Made by a program: the position numbers and the translations under genes. Below are positions 23,995-35,477 of a stretch of 64,000 nucleotides of DNA, one piece after another. The notes beneath the pieces were generated by a model. The model made no database searches. It was given only the letters and a program-made list of their open reading frames with translations, and was not told the origin of the DNA. The DNA comes from Lomentospora prolificans (taxonomy: Eukaryota; Ascomycota; Sordariomycetes; Microascales; Microascaceae): contig JARFXM010000011.1 in assembly GCA_029532625.1 (NCBI GenBank), positions 2,666,001 to 2,730,000 on the forward strand, given 5' to 3'. Position 1 is the stretch's first letter. Each line of letters opens with the position of its first letter.

Positions 23995-26900
23995 CTAGTT
24001 GTCAGACCCGGGTCCAGGCCAAAGGTCCGACAACCTCCGAGTAAGGACCTCCGGATCTGGCTCGTCCCTCCCCACAAACGTCCAGCTCTCTTCCTCACCC
24101 TCATCGTCGTCATCTAGGTCCTTGCCCTGCTCGCCCTCCTTGGGCTTCCTCTTGATTAATGACTTGGCATATTCTAAATCGCGGTAGATGCATTGGATCG
24201 CCGTCTCGACACCATTCTCCTGTTAGCCCATGTTAGTACAAGTCATTTCCTTTTCCACGTCATAAGATGAAAGGGGGCCTGCATACCTTTCGAATTCTTT
24301 GGCCAAGGGACTTGGCCCTGGTAATCAACCGTTCGTTGTGCGTCGCTTCCCAGAGCGCTCGTCCAAACGAGTTCGACCCCCACTTTCTCAGATAAATGCC
24401 GACACCAAGGTCCTCCACCCGGCTACCAAAAAAGAACTGATCGCCAAAGAATGGCCGGATGATGGTAGGGATACCGGCGCGTAAGCTCGCGCCCGTGGTT
24501 CCCGAGCCGCCGTGATGTGCGGCCGCGTCGATCTGGGTGAAGAGCCAGTCGTGCGGCGCGCTCTTTATGACAAAAATCTCAGGAGGCAATGCAGGTTCGT
24601 CCGCGATGACCGCTGGCCCGCCATTGGTAGGCCGATCCGACCAGCCCTTGGACAAGATACACCGCACGTCCGCGGCAAGCACGGCGTCAATGACCTCCTG
24701 CGTCATCTTGGCAGGGTTCTTCACAATGATGGATCCGAATCCAACGTACACAATCTTCTTTCCGTCCGCCCTCGCCTTGGCGATAAAGTCCGCGAGATCC
24801 TGCGGAGGCTTGAAGTCTTTTCCTTCGTCGAGGAACCAGTAGCCCGTCACACGGATCCAGTCGGAGAAGTCGATCGGAGGCGCGACGACCGACGGCGAGA
24901 AGTTGTACATGAAAGGCACCTTGTTTGGCTGCATCTTCTCCAAGCTTGTGTTGGGAAGTTTGAGCGTGTTGCGCCGCCATCGGTTGATCTGATAGGCTGT
25001 CGCCTTCCAAAAGACGTTGTCAAAAAGGACGTAGCTCGTCACGTTGTACGCACCGCCCATCTTGGTCTCAGGCATAACAAACGCGTGAGGGTAGGCGCGA
25101 GTGCGGGTCCACGGCATCGTGAACGCCCGGAAGTATGGAATACCCAGCGCCTCCGCGATATGAATACCGGCCATGGCACTAGGGCTCTCGATGAGCAAGT
25201 CACTGCCCTGGCATGCGACCCATGACGACGCTAGCAAATCATCCAGCCAACCGCGGAACATCGAGTTGGCTTCTTTGAGGAAGGACCACGTAAATGTACC
25301 GTGCTCTATACAGAGCCTCATCAGCTCACCAGGGTCCCCCTCGACCTTGGCAAACTCGATGCCGTGGCTCTCAACCCATCCTTGGAATTCGCCATGCGTC
25401 GCGATACGGGCCTTGTGGCCTTCCGCCATAAGTCCCTTGCATAGAGCGATGTACGGCTGAACATCGCCTCTCGAGCCAATTGTCAGACAAGTGATCCTGA
25501 GTGGCGTTGCGGGCTTAAAGTCAAGGAGCGACGTTTTCATGTCGCCAAACAGGATGGGAGGGCCATCCGCGGCGGCTTCAATGGCATTAATGGCATTTCG
25601 GTTCTCATCTTCGTGCCTCTCCTCCTGCAGGGCATCTCGTTCGGCCTTGGCGGCTTCGGCGCTCCGCTCTTCACCGAGCGGTAGCTGAGCCGAATCCTTG
25701 AGGTACCTCGTCTTCTCGAGAGCGCGGAGGAGCGTCACGGTACAGTCATCTCGTATTTCGCTCCTGTTGAATTCGAAGAAGAGTTCTTCATGCCCGCGGA
25801 TCACGAGCACCAGACCAGAGTATCCAAAAGTAAAACCCTTTTCCTTGTTGACGTTCTCGATATCCCTCAATGGAAGAATGAGCTTCGTCCTCGTGCCAAT
25901 CAGCAAGCTGCGGAAGCACAAATTCTGATCGCTGATGTAAATCTTGCCGTAGAGCGGAAGAACACGGAAGAGGTGGCCGAAATAGACCGACTGAAGCTTC
26001 TCGGTCTCAGGGAGGGCAAAGTGGGCTCGGAATCTCTCGTTCGCGGTGGCTCTCTTCTTTTCATCGTCGCTGTCATCATCATCATCTTCGTCGTCGTCGG
26101 TCCTCAGCCCCTGGGGCTGCTCGTAGTGCTTCCTTCCTCCCTTCCACATGCCAGACACTTTCTCAACGTAACCCATAGACTCCGAGGCTAGGAGAGAGCT
26201 CATCTTTCTGCTCGTAGAATTCAGATAATTAGCAAATGCTCCCGCGCGCTGGAGCGGATAGGACCCCATCTTAGCAATCTGCTGCAGGGTGGGGGTGTTC
26301 GGGGCTTGCGGTCCACCGGCCATATCGTGTCCCGTCGCACTCGTCAAGTTACCGGTGCTAGCGGCATGCTTAGGCCCGAACGCTTTTGGTGGTGGTGATA
26401 GGGGTGGTCTGGCACCAGGCGTCTTATCGCCGCCACGGCTCTTCAGGCGACTACTAGACGTAGATCTTCGAATCGTGGGGCTCTGGAAGACGTCGCTTCC
26501 CTTGAGGATTTGGCTTGCAGAAGGATCGTCACTAGAGGACATGACCAGGGCCGACACGCTAGGCTCATCAACCGAGTGTACATAGGACTCGGACGAGGCT
26601 CCGTGTTTCCAAGGCGAACCACCCTTGCCGTCAGTCTGCCGACTCTGACTCATTGATCGTCCCGCACCGCTGAAACTTCTACGGGGAATATCCTGGCTAC
26701 TTCTCGGCTGATCGATGCTAGACCTAGAAAACGGCTTGAAGGCGTCGAAGCTGGTCCTGGAAACATCGCCGCTAACTCGCGGACTCGCGCGGGTAGGGCT
26801 ATGTGGAACGAGAGTCGCCCTGACCGTGTCTCGCGGGAGGGTTGTCTCAACCATCTCGGGTGGCTCTTGAGGCGAGTTTTGCCTGTGCGCCAAAACCGAG

Positions 26901-28511
26901 ATCTTGGGCATATCCTTTTGCCGTGAGGCGGCATCATCTACTAGAATCTTGAGTACATTGATGGCTTCTTTGCCGTGGTTAAAAAAGGAAAAGTAGTACT
27001 GCGAGAAATGTCAGTCTTTGCCTGTTCTGCGGGCATAAGGGATGAGCGAGATGCCACCCACCTCATCAAGCACAAACGTCTCGTCATTATCAAGCACCCG
27101 AATCTTACACGTATCCGCAAACTCCAACATGTGCATCTCCTCAATATCAATGATGTTCTCGATTGGTAAGGAAATCTTGACGCTGTCGCCGTCATTGTGA
27201 GACCGGAAGATGACACGCTGGATCGCCTTGACCCATTCTTTCGCGCTGGGGGCACTGTCGGCTTTCAGGTAGTACGTTCGATGATGAGTAGTGACTGAGA
27301 AGTGTGTGCCGCCCTTCTCCTTATCCGTCACGTTGGCGGATATAGCGTAGCGCAGGTCAATCTGGCCGTGGGGAAAGTACACGTTGGTGGTGTCGGCAAA
27401 ATAAGACAAGACATCGCCCTTGAGGCGGAACCAATAGCGATTGTACTTTGGATTCCTCTTGCCACTCTTGGAGAGGTATCCGGACTTGGTGACCTCATTC
27501 TAGAAGACGATTGATGTTAGTTTGAGTAACTCCTCAGTGCATAAGGAGGCGTAGAATCGTTACTAGGCGTCTTGAACGGCGGTGAACATACGGCTTTCTT
27601 GGGAAGGTAGGCGTAGAAACAGATATGTTTCGTAGTGATGTACATGAATCCTTGTAGTAGGACACACTGTAATAACCAACATGGGTACTCTAATAATCCA
27701 GGAACATGGGCAGGTTAGCAAGCCCGCCCTGTAAGATGCGCGCGCAAGAAGCGTGGGCGAACGTACCTTCAATAACCTCCTCTGCCTCTTCGAATTCGAA
27801 AATGTCCTTGAGCTTCTTGGCAAGAGGGCTGATTCCGAGTTCGCCGGAAGCGGAGTCCCGACTAACTTCACCAGAGAGCCTCTCCAAGTCAAAGCTGGGT
27901 CGGGCGGCCATTTCGGCTCTCGCTTCCAGCATACGGCTCATGACGGGGGCGTACCGCTTGTCGTTGTCGGCGTCGGAAGCATGCGACACGCTGTCATCCG
28001 CATCGCTCTCGGGCGAGGTCGGGGACGCAGGAGTTTTGGAGCGCTCCTTCTTTAGCCTTGACTTAGCAAGGCGGGGCAGGGCAGGTAGAGAACGCAAAAG
28101 CTTGTGATCGCTGATTTTCCGACGATGGTGCTTCTTGTCGTCGGCTTTGGGCGATTTGGCCTGACGTCTAAATAGAGTAGTGCGGGAGCCAGGAGGCGGT
28201 GCATCATCGTCGTCATCATCATCCTCCTCGTCGCTAGACTGAGGGTGGAAACGATCAGTAAAGTCGAGGCGGTGGCCGGCGGCGGCAATGAGACCAAAAA
28301 TGGACTGGTTCATATCCATATACATGGTCGGGCCCTGGTTAGCCATGGTTAAGTCCTCCTCGCCAGCATCATCGCCGCGTCTTAACCTTTCAGGCATATC
28401 AGGGTCGTCCGAGGTGATTGATTCCATGGGACGGCGTTTCTGAAGCTTCTTTGGCACATGTCTAGACTTGGAGCCTTCGTCCGCGTCGGAGTGGGCATCG
28501 GTGGGCGCCAT
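23995..28511 (-). CDS. ATG26: Sterol 3-beta-glucosyltransferase Atg26
   Basis: Minus-strand exons 28511-27767, 27689-27592, 27499-27062, 26998-24287 and 24219-23995 give 1405 residues. A disordered, Asp-rich N-terminus is followed by a first GRAM segment (about 235-281, YPCWLLQ and ITTKHICFYAYLPKK), a PH domain (about 284-390, KSGYLSKSGKRNPKYNRYWF), a second GRAM domain (about 745-857, YISDQNLCFRSLL), and a GT1-type glycosyltransferase from about 926 (CLTIGSRGDVQPYIALCKGL). The UDP-sugar-binding region includes AAHHGGSGTT (about 1253-1262). The enzyme transfers glucose from UDP-glucose to sterols. In methylotrophic yeasts and in Colletotrichum orbiculare it acts in pexophagy, through the PH/GRAM membrane-binding part. 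The first three intron joins restore conserved sequence exactly. Exon 5 encodes a charged tail of 74 residues. A C20 run sits in the upstream leader on the coding strand. Confidence 0.95.
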
Positions 28512-31062
28512 GTCTCAGAGGAGAGTCGGTGTGACCTCGCACCGAGTCGGGACACAATGAGATGCAAGGGTAAGGTTATATAGGAGGACTCGAGTGGACA
28601 ATCGTGGTGGGAACTGAAGCGGGGGGGGGGGGGGGGGGGGAAGCTTCGGATTGTACGTGAACTGTCGAGGTGGAGCAAGCGGAGGGCAGTTAACACGGAG
28701 ACGAGGTCGAGAAAGCGCACGGAAAGGGAGAAGAGGTCCTTTTAGGATCGTTGGTAATTATTGTGGTAATAGGCAGTCACAGCTCGAACTGCAGCGGGAT
28801 GCGGTTCGTTCATTCGTCGGGGGACCCCGGTTGACCCTGTCGGATGTGGATCCAGAATACCGAGCTTACAGGCTACAGCTGCAGAGTTGAACGCAATGGC
28901 GCTCTTAGGCGTGTCGTGTGCAACAGATATCGAGGGTACGATTGCTGGCCGCGCGAAACCGTCGTCGTCGTGTTTTGAAGGCGAGGAACGGGCGACGGTT
29001 CGTACAGGTTGGGTCCAAAGAGTGTTGTATAGGGCGGCACCGATATGGCGGGGCTAACTAGACCTTGAACGGGAGGCAGGGTTGGGTGGCATCAGGATAG
29101 ACTAGTCGAGATCGGACAGAGCACGGGTAGACACCGGTGGTCTCGATCGGATTCGGAGTGACCAAAGGAGCGCGTGAAAATGCAGTCAAGTCTATCAACT
29201 TGAACGTAACTGGAAAGAAACGAAGGGCAGGAAAGAATCCAACCTACAGCGATGCAGCACGCAAGCTCGTGGGCTTTGGGCGGGTGGCAGGGGAAAATGA
29301 TGAATGACTGTTTGGGCGAGAGGAACAACAGGAACAGGCAACGGGAGCGGACGGTGGGGGACGTCAATGGTCGCAGCACTGGACGCAAGCCCAGGTCAGC
29401 AGCACCTGAGCTTCGGGGGGGCCTTCCAGGTGGTGGGTTCGCGGAGCGCAAGGTTTAGATTGCTGGCAAGAGGTACCTGAAGATGACGATGTTGGAGGCG
29501 GACCAAGTACTTGTTTGAGTGCATGTGCTGAGTGACGATACTCTGTTCTGATCCAAGAAGGCTGTAAGCCTATGAGTAATTTATCCGCCTTGGCAAGTAC
29601 TAGTACTTGATCTCGGCTGTTGAACAAGTTCCCTGTGTTCCACTGTGGCTTATCGATAAGTAAGAGCGGGAATACCACCCGCTAGCTAAACCACCGAGGG
29701 CTCCTTTGCTAGGCTCTCTAACAGAACGTCCGCTACAACCCTGCTCCAGTATCTGGAGTTAACCCGCTTGAGATTCGCCTCTATACTTGGCATTCATCAC
29801 CCCAGCCCAGGAGTTCAGTAATACTTGCACGATAAGAGGGCAGCCAGCAATAATTAGCACCAAGAGTACGTGTGAGGCAAGCGCCAGCGCACATGCCGGC
29901 GAGCCTCTCTGCTAGCTCCTTCAAATACTCCATTCCGTGCCTTTGGGAATGCATCACTCCACGGAGTGAGCCTGTTCCGCATCGGGCGATCCAAAAGGTC
30001 AATCACAGGCTCGGTCCTGATCGTATGGCAACAAACTAACTAAAACTAATTAGGATCGCTCATTTAGTCGCAGGAGAAATTTTCTTTTTGACTCTTCCAT
30101 TATTACTTTTTTTTTCTTTCCTAGGTATATTTCTCTCACCTGTCCTACGGTGCTTGACTCGCATTGCTCGCATGTGATGAATTTAGCTCACCTGCCACCG
30201 AAAAGTCTGCCTCTTCCGGCATAGTCACCAGGTCCAAGCCGAGCATCTTCTCGGCTCTGCACTCTTTTGGGCACGTTCTGAAAGGTACGCCGCGCCTCAG
30301 CCGGATGACACCGCCATCACACCATCTATCGAATGCGCCATTATCGGTGCATGAAGTGGCGGGTGTGGGCTTTTGCAAAGACCCATCCTTCTGAGGATGG
30401 ATAGGGCAAGATCCATGTCAGCGGCATCGTCCGACCGAAAAAAGGCCAGCCCAATAGAGGGAAAGAAAACGAAAAGGAGAAAGATAGCCAGTTATTGGAA
30501 TTCTCGAGAGCAAGGCGGTTCATGGCGGTTGGTCGCGCATGTTCTTTTTATCTATGGGGTCCAGCGTATTGGAACTTTGAATGTTTCACGGATTAGCAGG
30601 GATACCTCGGTACATAGTGTTGTGAGATTGCTTCTAGAAGAATTCGGGGCAAGGCTTGAAACAACCATATTTCATCCCGGTGCCTGCACCAGCTCTGAAC
30701 TCACTCCATCACATTCAAGATCTGTTCGAGTGGGTCGTTGATGCTGTAAGCCAAGTAAAAGAGGTCAATTCATAAAAATGTAGATATCCTGCCTTAATAT
30801 AACCCTAAATGAAAATATCTAATCCAAATGCAGATATCTATCCAAGAAGAGGAGAAAGTTTAATACAAGGAGCAACAGACACGCGTCCCTCTGCAAAAAT
30901 GAAGCCTCGAGAAATCCATCCAGACCAAGTGTGGGCTATCGCCCTATAATGTTTATATGTATATTGAAGAAAGAAAAAATCCCCCAATCCCGTGCAGATT
31001 AAAATCGTCGTCGATGTCAGAAGAAGGCCAAGAAGCCAAGCCTAATCCACTGGGCAAGCTCT
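28512..31062. other. Gene-poor intergenic region, about 2.5 kb
   Basis: Holds the ATG26 promoter with a 20-nt G tract and the 3' flank of the secreted-protein gene. Open frames of 60-120 codons occur on both strands, but none shows a known domain, good start context or splice structure. No tRNA-like A/B box pair was noticed. Confidence 0.5.
28621..28640. repeat. Poly(G) tract, 20 nt
   Basis: Twenty uninterrupted G on the plus strand, about 110-130 nt upstream of the ATG26 start codon, so it reads as C20 in the sense direction of ATG26. It is prone to slippage and able to form G-quadruplex-like structures. Confidence 0.9.
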
Positions 31063-31464
31063 TCAAACTCGGCCAAAGAACTTGCGGAAGTTGTTGAGCT
31101 GCTGGCCGACAGAGCGGTTGAGGCCGACGGGGTTGTTGACGCCGCTGCGCTTGGCCACGATGGCGTTGCCGGGGCGAATGGCACCCTGAGGCGCGGGGCC
31201 ATCGGGGTTGAAGTCCTTGAGGGCATCTCCGGCAAGGAAGTTAAGGGCAGAGAGGCCTACGAAGTCATCGTTCTGGATGAGTTCATCGACGACGTCGTAG
31301 AGGCGGGTGAACTGAGCGACGCTGATGGGAGAGTCGGCGACCTCTTCAGCAGTGGCATCGGAGGCAGAGCTCACGTCGCGGGGGACCTCATCGCGAGGGA
31401 CGTAGAGAGCAGAGGCGGTGGAAGCGGCGAGGATGAGGCCGGCGGAGAAGATGGCGCACTTCAT
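31063..31464 (-). CDS. Small secreted protein with acidic pro-region and cationic C-terminal peptide
   Basis: A single exon of 133 residues. Residues 1-20 (MKCAIFSAGLILAASTASAL) form a typical signal peptide with an A-x-A-type cleavage region. The ATG at 31464 is chosen because upstream codons of the same frame do not resemble protein. The only cysteine (Cys3) is in the signal, so the mature protein has no disulfides. Residues 21-100 are acidic (15 Asp/Glu against 5 Arg/Lys by my count). A Lys-Arg pair at 105-106 is followed by a 27-residue tail with no acidic residue and four basic ones, ending NNFRKFFGRV. This layout suits Kex2 processing that releases a cationic peptide. The family is not known to me. 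The gene stands alone in a gene-poor stretch. Its promoter carries a CA repeat and a 35-bp tandem duplication. Confidence 0.75.
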   Translation of the reverse strand: MKCAIFSAGLILAASTASALYVPRDEVPRDVSSASDATAEEVADSPISVAQFTRLYDVVDELIQNDDFVGLSALNFLAGDALKDFNPDGPAPQGAIRPGNAIVAKRSGVNNPVGLNRSVGQQLNNFRKFFGRV

Positions 31465-31590
31465 TTTGATTGGAGGTGGATTGGTAAGATATGTAAAGAA
31501 GAGGTGATGTTTTCTTGTGCTTATGAGCAGAGAGGCGGCGGATGCTTTTCTTGCGTGGGTGAGCAAAGACTGAGATTGATGTTGTAAATG

Positions 31591-31591
<1 letters not shown>

Positions 31592-31628
<37 letters not shown>
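31592..31628. repeat. TG/CA dinucleotide microsatellite, about 18 units
   Basis: A near-perfect (TG)n run on the plus strand, about 130-165 nt upstream of the secreted-protein start. It reads as (CA)n in the sense direction, probably inside the promoter or leader. Confidence 0.95.
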
Positions 31629-31629
<1 letters not shown>

Positions 31630-31660
31630 GTGTCTGCTGAGGATGTCTTGGAATGTTCTG

Positions 31661-31735
31661 ATGATCGAGACGAGATGGAGGTTGGAAGAGGCGCGATGAT
31701 CGAGACGAGATGGAGGTTGGAAGAGGCGCGATGAT
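31661..31735. repeat. 35-bp tandem duplication (2.1 copies)
   Basis: A unit beginning ATGATCGAGACGAGATGGAG occurs at 31661 and again at 31696 with no mismatch, followed by a partial third copy (ATGAT). It lies about 200-270 nt upstream of the secreted-protein start and is probably a recent promoter duplication. Confidence 0.92.
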
Positions 31736-33398
31736 GCTCTCTTTATGTAGATGTCCATGGCGGCTATCGAGCGACGGCGAAGCACGATCGATTTCCGATC
31801 AAATTACACGAGCTTCTAGGGATGGACCCATGCCGTGAAGCGACAGGCCAAGACATCTCTCCCGCAGGCTGACATTCACAGTTGTAAGCTTCGCTCCCCA
31901 GATTGAATGGAGGCGCAGCGCAATAGCAGCCGCGAGCAAGCGCGAGTTAAGCTCATGTTTCCGTGTCTTCTTTTGGAGCAGGCGACGCTGGCGCAGCGAT
32001 CGGGAAACAAAGATGCGGGAAGGCGGTGTTGTGGTTGCACTACTATTAGAGCTCTGTGGAATTAGATTGGCTTGTGCGGGTGTGGGTGTGCCTAATTTTG
32101 GCATCAAGCCTCCGATCGAAGCCACTCGGATCTGCGGATCCATGTCTGGATGCATGGCAACCCTCGCTCCCGGCCGCTCTAGCCAATCGGCTCGCAGTAA
32201 CACACGCGCTGGTTAATATCCATCCAATTTTTAGACATCATCGAGTTTATTGCGTGGATTGGTATTATTCTGGGATATCCTAAGTGAGGGGCTGGGCAAC
32301 AACAGCCCGCTTTGTATCTAACTGTTGGCTGGCCTCCCGGGATACTCCATCTATGGATCAATACTACGAGGTTAAATAAGGTCTTGGAATGTTTTTTTTA
32401 ACGCGTCCACGTACGATGCAGGGCCTTCTCGGGCCCGCAATTTCCAATTGTTGCACACACCGGTTGGCCGGGAGCGCATCGGAAACGCATCGTAGATCCC
32501 AGTCGACACCCAACACCGCCTCTTCTCGCGAAGGGCGGAAGATGCCGCAGCCGATATTAGCTTGGCCAGCCAGTGGCCGCGAATATCTCCGCCCCCAGCG
32601 ATGACAAAACCATCACGAAGCAAGGGAAAAGTGGAAACAGAGACGGAAAGAAATAAATTTCAGTCGTCGTAATTTCGGCCGTTTCTTAGATGGGAAAAAA
32701 AAAAAAACAGCAGCCCGTAGACATCATATTTGGATTTGGGGGCCTGTTGGGCGAGGCGAGCAGGCCCGAAGACGAAAAAAGATCAGTAGATCTGACTTGC
32801 AGCGTTCGGTGATGTTGTGCTCCCAACAGATCCACTGTCTATACGTGCCTGAATTCCCGTTGACCGGTCCTGTGCTGTTTTGCGAGCCGTCCCAGGCAGG
32901 ACCGCAGCCTGGCATGGTATCAGTGGGTCCTCGTCGCCGGTGTAGCTCCAACAAGCTCCAGGAGCTATTCAAAACACCTTCGGCTTCCGCGAGCTTGGTT
33001 GGGGGCCGTCGATAATAGATCCATGATGACGTGGACATAGCGAGCGACGGCCTAGATCCCTGTGTTTCCGAAATCACTTATTGCTATTTGCGGGCTTTGC
33101 ACCTATAGTAAATGGAAAGTATAAGTAAACAAAATGAGAGATAGATACCTGTCATGACAAAAGATTTGAAATATCGTCAAATGATACACGACATAATGGT
33201 TTACACCGACCAGGCGCCAAGGGATAGGCTATTATAGGCAACAACATCGCCCTAGGTGGGCCGCTTTCATCCAATGTTTTTCGATAGGACAAGAACGCGC
33301 TCTCGCCTTCCATCATGTACAGTCTTGCTCGATGCGAGAGGTTTCTGAACATGACACGGGAGGAGACGGTATAGGAACCCGACTCGAGAGTAGGGTAC

Positions 33399-33437
33399 AG
33401 GAGTAACCATCAAAAGAATAGGAGTAACCATCAAAAG
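33399..33437. repeat. 21-bp tandem repeat, two copies
   Basis: AGGAGTAACCATCAAAAG occurs at 33399 and again at 33420, giving a 21-bp period with a three-base spacer (AAT, then CAT). Confidence 0.9.
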
Positions 33438-35477
33438 CATGGATCAATGTAGAAGCCTATCCTCCGTTACACATGGAGGCCAAGACAGGATGGGTCCGAC
33501 GTAGTATTCCTATTTATGAATCGATTGGATATGTGGGCATGATTTACTGCATTATCGGGCGTTGTCATCTTACCAGATTGAAGTCTGATGTTGCCAGCGT
33601 CTTCTTACATGAATGGTCACTGGAATCAATAAAAACAATCTTAAATACTATTCCGGAGGAATCACGGTCCGGAGACTCTTCACCAAAGGGAGGGCCTGCG
33701 CCACAGCAGAAGCATCTAAGTATGGCTGGGGCACTTGGGGAGGTGCCACAAAAGGAGGGCAGAAGGCGGCGGCATTTGCCTGATAGACTATGTCGGTTGG
33801 AAGTGTTGGGCGCAGGTGAGTGCGGGCCAGAGAGAGGAGATCGCCCGCAGGGTTGCGGGAAGTAAATAGGTTGGCGCTTCAGCTGGCAGTGGCAGGCAAT
33901 TAACTGATGTTTCTACGTAAACGCAGAATCGAGATCGCCTTGCAGTGCTTGGTCTAGCTCTATAGATACCGTTGCACAGAATGGTGAATGATTGCTGAAA
34001 CGGCACCTAAGCGAGATAGTATCTTGGGCGCACATGCTGCCGGTGAATCTGATTGTCCTTTCTTGTTCAAGGACAGATGGATGCGTTAATCTATCTCTGT
34101 CTTTGAATTTCTACCGAGCCTGTTTTACGGGCCATTCTCTCAACTGTCTCGAGGGCGACCGACCGAGAGGGGGAGACACTGAGGCGTGAATGCCAGCTGC
34201 TGAGACAGTCACTCGCCCTTCCGCTTCCTCTTGCCCCTTCACTTCTCCCTTTCCTTCTCTCCTCCCGCCTACCTCCCTCGTTCCCCTCATATCCTCCCTC
34301 ATTCAACGACACGACGGATCAATGATGGCTCGCGGGTCATCAACGGCCAATCACAGGTCAATACACAGGTCAAGATGGCGGCAATACAGGAGCTGATACA
34401 CAAGACCCCCCCCATCGCACAGTCATATTTTGACGGGCCACACTCGAACCTTCTTTGTCCACTTGAAACCCGTTCATCCCAAGCCCAAAACCAGCAATTC
34501 CCGGGTTGCCCTTTCGGCCCTACATTAGTGGTGACTTGTGATTGTCCCTGAGCACGTATTCTTCATCGGGGACTCGTATCGCACCCCTTTCCAACCGAGT
34601 TACTACTTGCCCCAACTCATCTGAGCCTTATTGCATTTGCATCGCTACCCTACCAATGCTTTCTGCTTGCAATATCGTGGCTTGTCCTAAGGAGAGGAAA
34701 CAGAACTAGCGGCAATGGCTGTAATTGCCATTCTTAACGGAGTAGACGACATTGTGCGCTCAGGGCGAGGAAGTTCGCTTGCCAGGGGTCCATTGCCAGC
34801 CATGCATAAAGCCGAAACGGGCAAAAAGGCGCCTGAGCCACAGAGGGTGGCCGAATACTAAGGTCGAAACCGTGGCCATCTCGCCTGCCAGAGCCAGGTT
34901 TACCCCCACCATCGGCAGGTGGTTGAACGGGCAATTCTGGTCGATCCAGACAGCTTCCTACCCTAGATCATTATTTCTTCAATGCTCGCCACGCATTGAC
35001 ATCAGCGGGGGGGGGTGCCCATCTTGATATGTGATGGCTTCCCCTGGTGTCCAGAGTGGCTTTGCCCGTCCGACGTGCTTGGAGCCAATGAGAAGCGGGA
35101 GAGCATGTGCCGTCTGTGTTTGACGGTGTTTGAGAAGCGGCGGGAAAGCCAATGACACCGGAGGCGGGATGAGGCTTCCCCTACAAATCGTTGCGGTTCC
35201 CCTGCATCAGCACGGGCCAGGATGCAGATGAAACTCGGCCATATGCACGATCTCGATTGAGGCTGTTGATGCTTGTGAAGAGATCGCAATGCGCAAGTCC
35301 CGAGCACTTCCACTAGCATATGCTCACTCACGATCCGATGCCATAGAGAAAAACTATTAGAACTGAGGGCGGCGGAGCCAGCATGGGGTCCAAAATTTCT
35401 CGTCTTGTTTTGCCTCGCTTGCCCATGATTGTTTGTGCTGATGCTTGTTCGTCTCAACTCGAACGCCAGACATCACC

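Larger units (their letters stand above)
31465..35477. other. Gene-poor intergenic region, about 4 kb
   Basis: Apart from the two repeats upstream of the secreted-protein gene, this stretch has a 21-bp tandem repeat near 33.4 kb, an A run near 32694-32706 and AT-rich DNA at about 33080-33200. Several short frames exist, but none can be supported. No terminal inverted repeats or transposase-like frames were recognised. Old, heavily decayed elements cannot be excluded. Confidence 0.5.

Noticed and set aside
35002..35457. 151-codon minus-strand frame before the 649-residue membrane protein
   Set aside because: Overlaps the promoter of the plus-strand gene and shows no motif or signal sequence.
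28512..35477. Possible transposon remnants or tRNA genes in the gene-poor island
   Set aside because: I looked for transposase- or reverse-transcriptase-like frames, terminal inverted repeats and paired A/B boxes and found none that I could support.
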